This document shows positions 51,381 to 60,800 of a stretch of 64,000 bases of DNA, one piece after another. Position numbers and translations under genes: made by a program. The notes below the pieces were generated by a model. The model was not told the origin of the DNA. It worked only from the letters and a program-made list of their open reading frames with translations, and made no database searches. Source of the stretch: Melanocharis versteri. Taxonomy: Eukaryota; Chordata; Aves; Passeriformes; Melanocharitidae. Location: contig VZTG01009228.1 in the NCBI GenBank assembly GCA_013397845.1, forward strand, positions 361,662-425,661, in the 5' to 3' direction. Each line of letters opens with the position of its first letter. Within the stretch, counting starts at the first letter, position 1.

Positions 51381-51837
51381 TTATGAAAATACGGTGTTGA
51401 TGTGAGATGGTCCTTTCCTCAGCAGGGCTGGCAGCTCCTGCAGAAATCACAGACAGGTGTATCAGGGGCGAGTCTGACCCAGCCTCTCTAAGCCCAGCCC
51501 ACACCTTAGCACAGGGGTTCCAGCCACAGGCAGAGTGGGACAGCCCTGTCAGACTCCAGGGAACCCTGGTCTTGCCCCTTTCCTTCAGCAGGAGGGCAGA
51601 GCTTGCCTCAGGACTGGGCACCATGCCAGCACTGGGCCCTGGGGCACCGCAGAGTGGCAGAGGGGTCCCTAGCAGGGCCTGCTCCTGATGCTACTCACCT
51701 CTTTCCCTTCATAAGCTTCATTCACAAATGTATCACTCTTGGGGGGAAGCTCTTCCTCCTCCTCCTCGTCCTCTTCCTCAGGGTCACTTTCACGGTGGTA
51801 CAAGGTCAGCACCCGAGTGGAAGCAGTGCTTGAGGTC
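51381..51837 (-). CDS. Receptor exons: cytoplasmic tail
   Basis: Exons 51837-51699 and 51437-51381 encode the tail after the stop-transfer sequence. It has an acidic run (DPEEEDEEEEEE), then FVNEAYEG, which occupies the place of the FxNPxY endocytic motif but has Glu for Pro, then EELPALL, a match to the acidic dileucine motif [DE]xxxL[LI] created across the exon junction, and ends HINTVFS followed by TAA. The acceptor of the last exon is TTTCTGCAG|GAGCTG, phase 0. The final exon is only 19 codons, so its position rests on phase and splice-site quality. Confidence 0.85.
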
Positions 51838-54800
51838 CTGGAGAGGAAAAAGTGTACGCCGAGAATGGCATGGCCACCTCCTAGAGATGGGGCAGATCCC
51901 AAAGTCCTGCCACAGCCCCTGGTAATAACCTGCTGGGGTGATTGGAGCTTTCCATATGGCCCAGGAGTGCATCAGGCTCCACAATGTCCCTGGGCGAGGA
52001 GACCCTGTCCCTATTCCCAGTTGTACCTGTCCCAGCCCGGCCCCAGAACTCACCTCCTCCGCCTGTCCTGCCTCCGCATGTAGGCCAGGGCCCCCACAGC
52101 AGCAGCAGCGAGCACCAGGAGCACGGCCACCCCCAGGGCAATGGGTCCTGCGAGGGGCTGCACCTCGGCCTCCTCGCAGTAGTCACCACGATAGCCCAGG
52201 GCACAGTGGCACGTCACTCGGCCGGCCTCGATGGCACAGTCCCCGCGCAGGTTGCATGTCTCGCTGCTGCAGGGCACAGCCCCCAGCACCTCCTCCGTGC
52301 TGGCGGGTACCACGAAGGGCTCTCCTTGCTCCTGGGGGCCAGGGGCTGCCGACAGGCTGGGGCGGGGCTGCCGAGGCTGGGGTGCAGCTATGGATGAGAC
52401 TGGCTTCTGTTCTCCTACGTGGGACATTCCTGATGGTGCCACTGCAGGGACCTCCATCCCCACCTTCACTGAGGCGCCTGGAGGGATGGGCATAGATCAG
52501 CAGAGACCCAGGTAAGACCCCCATCTCAAACTGGGGGAGACTGGGCAGGCTGCCCTGTGCCCAGGACCCAGCACGCCCTGGCTGTGGGCAGGCACTCACA
52601 GTCAGACTCATCGGAGCCGTCGGCACAGTCAGGGCGCCCATCACAGACCTGCTCTCTGGAAATGCAGCTCTGGAGGTCGGGGCAGGCCTGGAGCGGGGCT
52701 GGGCAAGGCGGTGCCAGCGCACAGGCTGCTCCATGCACCAAGCGGTATCCGGGAGAGCAGCGGCACTGCCGCCCTGCAGGGTTGGGCAGGCAGAGCTGGG
52801 CACAGCCCCCATTGCTCTTTGCACAGCCATTGGTGCCTGCCAAAACAGCCCTGGTTAGCACGGCCACCGCAAGGCACAGCTGAACCCCACAGATGCCCTG
52901 GGCTGGGGCAATTCCAGACCCACCTTCCTGCGAGAACTGGCTGTAAAGCCTCATGGCTACCAACTCCTGCTCCATCGGGAACCACCAGTTCTCAGCCTGT
53001 TCCAGCCGGCTGTGCCAGATCTTGCTTGAGCCTGGAGACACATGGGGTCAGCACTACTCCACCTCCTCCCACAAGGGTGCCTGAGATGGGAGGTGGGGGT
53101 CCCCTGGCTTGCCCTTCGCCCCACAGAGGGGCAAGCCTGCACCCCACAGGGAGTGGCAGAACCCCGCGTCCTAATGCAGTAGGAGGAGCTGGGCAAAGCA
53201 CAGCAAACAGACCTACCATTGGTTGAGGCTGTGCTCCAGAGCAGAAAGCCTTCTCCTATGGCAAAGAGTGAGAGACCATGCAGCCCTTCCCGCACCACCC
53301 GGAAGCGGGATCCATCCAGCTCCACACTGCTGATGGTACCTCTCTCTGCAGGGCACAGGTGGAGAGGCTTCAGTGTGGAGGCAGAGAGGGCTCCGGGCTG
53401 CCGCTCGGGGCTGTGCCAGGCTGTGCTTTGCAGGCAGACCGAGCGCCTGCACCACTGCCACGCCCAGCAGCGCCCGGCTCAGGCCTCACTCACCGCGCTC
53501 TGCCCAGTACAGCCTGGTGCCAGCACCCCCGAAGGCAAGGCCCGTGGGAGCCCGGGCTCTCCTCCAGAGCGCTCTGCGGCCACTGCCGTCCATGGCCGCA
53601 CACTCCACCACGGCGCCACGCCCACGGCTGCCAGCTGCTGTGACAAAGCACATGGTGGCAGCACGAGGACACAGTGCCAGCCAGGCAGCGCCCTGCAGCC
53701 CCTCGCTGAGCAGTGCCAGGCTCCACTGCCCTCTGGGAGCTGCCACGTGGATGCTGGGCAGCTGCCCCCCGATCCAGTAAAGGTTCCCACTCAGCCAGTC
53801 CAAGGCCAGGGATGTCACCGTGCCCTCCACAGCCACTGCCTTCTTCCAGGACAGCCGTCCCCAGTCCTTCAGGCGCAGCAGTCCGATGGAATTGCCTCCC
53901 ACCTCTGCAAAGTACAAACTCTTGTCTTTCACTGCATAGTCGACGGCTGTCAGGCGGCTCACCTTGGCCAAGGGCAGGGCCCGGTGCGGGGGAAGCCCTT
54001 GGGATCCAGCTGTTGCGGGCAGGTCCTTCAGGTAGACCTGGAGGAAGGAGGCAGCACTAAGATAGGGACCTCTCTTCCCTGACAGCAGTGAGAACAGCAG
54101 CCCCCAGGGCTGGCTGCAGAGGATGGTACCTGTGCCACAGCTGCCGGTGACACCAGGAGGGCAAAGGCCGAATCACGGACGGGCAGGCAGGTGGTCTCAT
54201 TGGCCGCCAGCATCAGCCTGGCAGGACAGCGGCACTGCCCAGTGTGCCTGGAGCTCAGCAGGCATAGGTGGGAGCAGCCGCGCGCCTCACACGGGTTGGG
54301 GGCTGTGGGGCGCAGGGCTGGGTGCATCACCTGTGAGACAGCAGGCTCAGCCTCAGCTCTGGCAGCACCCGCTGGCAGCACTGAGCACGACTGACACCCA
54401 CACCATGCTCCCAAGGCCACACGCAGCCCAGCTCAGGACAGGATGGTGAGGCAGAGATGCTCTAAGAGGACCAGAGACCCTTGGCCACAAAGACTGCTGG
54501 GATGGGGGTACAGCTCCCAGTGCCTCTGCACTCAGAGATCAACAGGGCTGTGCAGGATGGGAGATCAGCAGAGCTGGCACTGCCGGGTTTGGGGCTCCCC
54601 AAGAAGGTACCTGGAGGCCATGGGGCTGCCCGTGCCGTTTGAGCAGCACAGTCCTGTTCTTGCCGCTGGCCTTGTCCACCTGCTGCACGGACCATGTCTT
54701 CCCCTCCGACCAGTAGAGCTGCCCCTCGCACACAGCTGCCGCAAAGGGGCTCTGGACCCAGTGCAGCTTCAGGACCTGTCAGAGAGGCCGTCAGTGCCCA

Positions 54801-57800
54801 CCCTGGTCCCCATCAGGGCCCCGCCACCAGTGCCTCACCACACCTTCACACTGCTGCCATCCAGATGTGCAGAACCAACAGTGCCCAGCTTCTCATCCAG
54901 CCAGAAGATCCTCTGGGTGGGGAGGTCGAGGGCCAGTGCTGTGGGCCAGCCCAGTCCCTGGGCCAGCAGCACGTGCCGCCGGCTCCCATCCATACTGGCC
55001 TCCATCAGCCGTGAGCGGCTCCCCACCTCTGACCAGTACATCAGCCTAGTGGGAAGAGAGGTGCGGGCCTATGGACCTGACACAGCATCATCCCAGCACC
55101 AAGGCAGCCCAGAAAAGCAGCCTGGAGCTTCCCATCCCATCATGGGTGTATTGAGAGCTCCATGCAGGGCAGGGGCAGGTGTCTGGGCTCGCTCTTCTCC
55201 TGTCATACAGTCCCCACAGCATCAAGGTGAGGTCATCCAACCTCCTCCCAAGCCTCTCACCTGCCTCCACGGAGGAAAATGGGCAGGGCAGGGATGGCAA
55301 GGAGGTCCCCATGTCCCCTTGTCCCAGACTTACCCTGCCAGAGGCCGGAGCACCAGAGAGTGGGGCTGGTCCAGGTCTCCATCCATCACCACAGTGTACT
55401 CTGGTACCCCTTGCCAGGCAGCCCCCAACCGAGTGGCCAGCACCTGCCCTGCTGCCCCATCTGTCCAGTACAGGTTCCTCCCAAGCCAGTCCACTGCTAT
55501 ACAGTCTGATCTCACACCTGAAATGCATCCAAGAGGCAGCACCTGTGTGGGGTGACAGCTGCATGGCCCTTTGGCACAATGCTCCCAGCCCAGGTCCCCT
55601 CCATCCCAAGAGCTCTGGCTCCTCCCAGCCTTGCTCCCACTAGCACTTCTCCACATAAGGGATCACAGCTCGGCACCCCACTGCAACCTGGAGACTGCAC
55701 AGTGACAGAGGCCAGCCCTGCTAACCCCACGTGGTCACAGCTCACCTTTCACCAGTGTGCCTTTCTTTCCCGAGTTGAGGTCCTGCCAGCGGATGCTCTC
55801 TGTGGCCAGGTCCATCCAGAAGACTTTCCTCTCCACCAAGTCATAGTCGAGTGAGAAGACAACGCGATCCTTGTCAGTGGCCAGCACCACCTCCTCATGC
55901 CCACTCCGCAGGCCATAGGACAACACCTCGGACTGCACGGCCACCAGCAACTTGGGCTCTGGTCCTGGGGCAACACAGAGCCATATGGACCCTGCTCAGC
56001 ACTAGTGGTCCCACGGTCCCAGCACATGCAGGCAAGGAACACAGCACTTGCAGGCATCGGAGCTGGGACTCAGCCCTACCACAGGATGTTCTCAGATAGC
56101 GCAGATGGATTTTCTGACCAGCCATGGGCTGGCAAACAACAGCAGCTCACAGCTGAGTGGGTCCTGGGAGGCAGCATGGCAGAGGGGACAGGGCCATTCA
56201 CAGGACTACAAGGGCAGCAGACACAGGGGGACAAGTATGCACCAGCACCCCAGGACTTACCAGCGAGTTTGCAGACCTGGCCATCAGGCTCCAGCAGGTA
56301 GCCAGGGAGACAGCCACAGCTGTAGGACCCTGGGGCATTGAGGCATGTCTGGCTGCAGGCTCCCTCGCCCCACTCTGTGCACTCGTCTATGTCCATGCAG
56401 GACAGACCATCCTCAGCAAGCTGATAGCCTGGGCCACACCAGCACCTCTGTGGGGAAAGAGAACATCAGCTGCCCACCCTGGGGACACGAGGCTCCCTTC
56501 TGCAGCTGGACCAGGGCATCGTGGCATGGCAAGCCCCCGCCCCAGGGCTGCTGGCACTCACAGGGCCCTGGGGCGAGGGGTAGCAGAGATGAGTGCAGGA
56601 CCGCTGGCAGGGCACAGAGCAGTTTCCCCCCTCGTCTGAGCCATCCGCGCAGTCCTGCCGGCCGTTGCACACCAGGGATGCATTCAGGCAGGACCCCAAC
56701 CCACAGGGGTACTCGTGACTCTGGCAGGGAGCAGGGTGGCCTGCAGGGACACGTGAGGAGGGCTGCCCTGAGCCTCGTCCACCAGCTCCTTTTGCTCAGC
56801 TGGGGCAGATTTAGCTGCTCCCAGAGGCTGCCCAGAGCTCACTGCAGCCACATCCAGAGCTGTGCCAGTAGCCTGGCTCCAGGCTATATTAATCCAAAGG
56901 CCACTGGCCCCTATGGGGAGAACAGCTACTCAGGACCTGGAGCCACCACAGATGCTGGGAATAGGCAGCCAGCATATGGGGCCCTTCAGCTCAGCACAGA
57001 CGCATATCCATCTCCTTCTGTGCTGGGCACCCACCAGCCACCCCTGGGTGAGACAGAGGGGGACAAAATCAGGATGTTGCTCACAGCCAGCCTCGTCGCT
57101 GCCATCTGTGCAGTCAGTCTCTCCATCGCAGTGCCAGACATCCGGGATGCACTCATGGCCACGGGAGCAGCCCCACTGCCGGTCCCCACACAGCCCTTCC
57201 TCCCAAGGGCAGCCCTGCAAGGCAGAGGGTGAAAAAGGCTACCAGGCTTCCTGGGCATGAGTGGGGACAGGCTGCATCCCCACTGCTCCACTCACCTGCT
57301 CGTCTGAGCCATCCCCACAGTCAGCAGCACCATCACAGCGCCAGGCCTCCGGCACACACTCCCTGCTGTGGGAACACATCACCTCACCCTCGCGGCAGAG
57401 CAGCGGCCGGGGCACGGCACAGCCCTCCTCATCTGAGCCGTCCTGGCAGTCGTGGTCACCGTCGCAGTGCAGGGCCAGGGCCACGCACTGCCCACTCCGA
57501 CAGGGAAACTCAGCCGGACCACACTCCTTCAGCACTGTGGGCAAAGGCCAGGGCTGAGCGGGGGCACTGTCCCCATCCTCTCAGCAGGTGGCCCTGGGCA
57601 GTGCCTGCTCCTGGACCCACAGGAAACCTGGTGCATCCACCTGTGGAGTAGACAACCCCAGCAGCCCATCCCATCCAGCCCCAGGGTCTCACCACAGCCC
57701 TGCTCGTCAGTGTGGTCCAGGCAGTCGGCATGGCCATCACACAGCCAGCTCTTGGGGATGCAGCGGGTGGCAGCGTCGCAGCGCAGGGCACACTCCTGCG

Positions 57801-60800
57801 TGGGGGTCCAGCAGCCCGTCTCATCCGAGCCGTCGGGGCACTGTGGCACCCCGTCGCAGCGCTCTCCCGCCCCGACGCACACGGCTCCGCTCGCACAGTG
57901 GAAGGCCCCTGGGGAGACAAGGCACATGCCCAGACCCTGTGCTAGCCCTCCAGTGACCTAGAAAGGCCCCACACTACAGTGACAGGGCTTGGTTCCTCCT
58001 AGACAGTGCACCTCCAACAGCCTAGGTCCTGAACAAGACGACTGTGGCAGTCTCAACTCAGCCACATCTAGGTCACTATGAGCAGTGAGACCAACTCTGT
58101 CCTCTTCCAACAGCACTTTGAGCCCAGTGCCAAGCTCAGAGGAAACCAGTATATCACATCGCAAGCACCAGAGCCCAGGACATAGACTTTGCCAGGACCC
58201 TGTCCCAAAAACCCCACCAGGAAGCAGCCAGAAACCCTGGCACAGGGTGACCCAGCTGCACAGGGGACAGAAGAATTGCTCCTACCTGGGGTGTTGCAGA
58301 GCTGGGCGCACCCATCCTCATCAGAGCCATCTGCACAGTCCTTCTCCCCATCACACAGGTACTCCTGGGCCACGCACCCAGTGCCATCACGGCAGAGCAC
58401 ATGAGTGCGAGAACAGGACAGATGGAGAACTGGGGTCAGGGGGTGTGCAGGGCTGGACTGGAGGGGTGGGGTAGGTGTCACAACCCATGCAGAACTGTTT
58501 GAGCGTGGGGTGGTAGTGGTAGGCCGTGGGGCAGTGATCTTAGTTGTAAAAGACCGAGTGCTAGTGGTGGTGGTGGTGGTGGTGGCTGGCTGCACAGTGG
58601 TAGTCTTGGTCGGTGTGGTCTGGGCAGTGGTTGGTGCAGGGGTGGTCTTCTTTGAGGTGGACTGTCTGGTGGTGGTTTGCGATGTGGTAGCCTTGCTGGT
58701 TGGTGCAGGAGTAGCGGTGAGTGCAGAGGTGGTCTGGCTTGGCGGTAGTGTTGTGGTGGAGGTGGTAGGCTGAGCAGCAGCGGTGCTTGTGGTTGTCCTC
58801 ATAGTGGTGGTCACAGGTGGAGGCAGTGGCACGGCAGACCCTTTGCTTGGTGGCACTGGCAGAGGATTTGGGATTTGTTGGGGCCATGCCCTCCCCACAC
58901 TCCAGGCACTTCCCAGAGCACCCCACACGGCCACCAGTAGCCAGGCACCCTGCCCCAGCTCAGAGCAGCAAGGGCCACCCAGCCCCACCAGGTACAGCAG
59001 CCATGGCCACTCTTACCAGCCTGCAGCTCTGAGCCCACGAAGGCCACCACTCCCTGCACGCCTGCTGCCGGCATGGACAGCACGAGGGCCAGCGTCCTCC
59101 GGTCCCACAGCAGCAGAGCTGTCCCATTTGCTGACATCAGGTATGGCTCAAAGGCAGCCACGAGGCCATGGGACCAGCTGGGTGCCAGGGTGACTGCTTG
59201 CCGCTTGGTCAGACTCAGCGCCCGCAGGCCTGTGAGGTAGAGGCACGGTAGGACCTGGAGCCTGCCCGTACCCCTCACGGCCCACCCTGCGCCCCACAAC
59301 CCACAGCTATGGCAGGACCTCATGGCTGAGGCCAGGGACTCAGCCCCAGGATGGAGTCTGCCCCACGAGCATCCCACTGCCCAGGCAGGGACCTGCTGCA
59401 TGTGGGGCATGGCTGATCACTCCTGCCTACATCCACTGCCTCCACTCCCTGCTCCAGATACCACCAGGGCTCACCCAGGGCTGAGCTCCAGAGCACGCTG
59501 AAGGCTCTGCTATCCATGACCGCAGGCAGGTCTCCAGGCCACGTCTCATTCCAGGCATCCCATGGAGCACCCCCTGCCAGGCTCAGCGCCTGCAGGGGCT
59601 GCCCACGGGCCAGCCAGTACAGAGCACCACGCTGCCAGTCCAAGAAGAGGTGCTGGATGCTGCTGCGAGCACGGTGCAGGATGCGCGGGGACGTGTCCGA
59701 TGTCTGGATCACCCCGATGTCCCTCCGGTTACACGCGAGCCAGTACAGGTCCCCCGAGCGGATGTCCACACGGGCAGAGCAGACTTGGCAAGAGCAGGCA
59801 GCAAGCAGTTACGAGGCTGTCCCATGACCCTGAGCTTCTGCCTGGGTGCCCCTAGACCCTAAACCCAGGGCACAGCTGCCCACTTCCTCGACATGGCCTC
59901 ACTGTGGGCACCCCCAGACCACTGTGCTCTGCACCCTTGAGCCTCAGGGAGCATCAGGAAGGGGAGTGTGCCCTCTATCACCCCATAGGGTCTCACCTGG
60001 CAGCCCAGTCACAATGGCCTCTCTCCTGCCAGGGCGGCCCACGACACGCAGCAGAGTCCCACGGTCATCTGTTCCATAGAGCACTGACCTCTGCCAGTCC
60101 ACATCTTGCAGGTGGAGGGGCTCCTGCCACTCCTGCACCTGTTTGGTGTGTGCTCCAGGGCCCACATGCACCAGGGAGATGGCCTTTCCTGATGCATACA
60201 CAATGGCCAGCTCTGCAGGGTGTAAGGGCAGTGTGTGAGCACAGCATGGATGGGGACACCGGACAGGGTCACCAGAATGAACAAAGACGGAAATGTCACA
60301 GCACTGGTGTGTGCTGGGAACCTCGTCCCACCAAAGCCACAGCCCCTCCTCCAACCCCCACATGGATGGATACCACCCCAGAGAGCCAGACCCTGCTCAC
60401 CTGCACACTTCCCTGAGGGCAGGAGGAACAGGCCCTCTGGACACGCGCACTTGTAGCCCCGAGGGTGCACAGGGGACAGGAGGCAAAGATGACTGCACAG
60501 GCCAGGAGCACATGCAGCAGTGTCCCCTGGGAGCAAGAAGATGTTAAAAGCTCAGGTAGTCATGACCCCAGTATCTCTCCCAGTCCCCAAAAACTACAGA
60601 CTGTCCTGGGGCTGAATAAGGGCTGGAGGCAGGGTAGCAATGTCACATGAGTTAAGAGGACTGAGGTCTACCCAAAGCCATGGGCCTTGGCAGCTTTCCC
60701 TACAATTTTATAGGTCCCCTCTGTACCAACTCCACAACCTCACGTCACAGGACCAGGCAAACCATTGGGCAGGACCTGGTGAGCTCCAGGACCCGGTGAG

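Noticed and set aside
53219..54082. 287-codon plus-strand open frame
   Set aside because: Antisense shadow of propeller 4 exons; composition follows the GC-rich coding strand.
54443..55555. 370-codon plus-strand open frame
   Set aside because: It runs antisense through four receptor exons and their introns. The minus strand has YWTD propeller blades with correct splice phases; the plus frame has no recognisable domain.
57085..57214. Extending this exon past the cysteine to the GTGGGT site further downstream
   Set aside because: That donor gives the wrong phase for the next exon. The GTGAGC site restores both the frame and the last LDLa cysteine.
56345..57232. 295-codon plus-strand open frame
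   Set aside because: Antisense to the second LDLa cluster and an intron; no domain.
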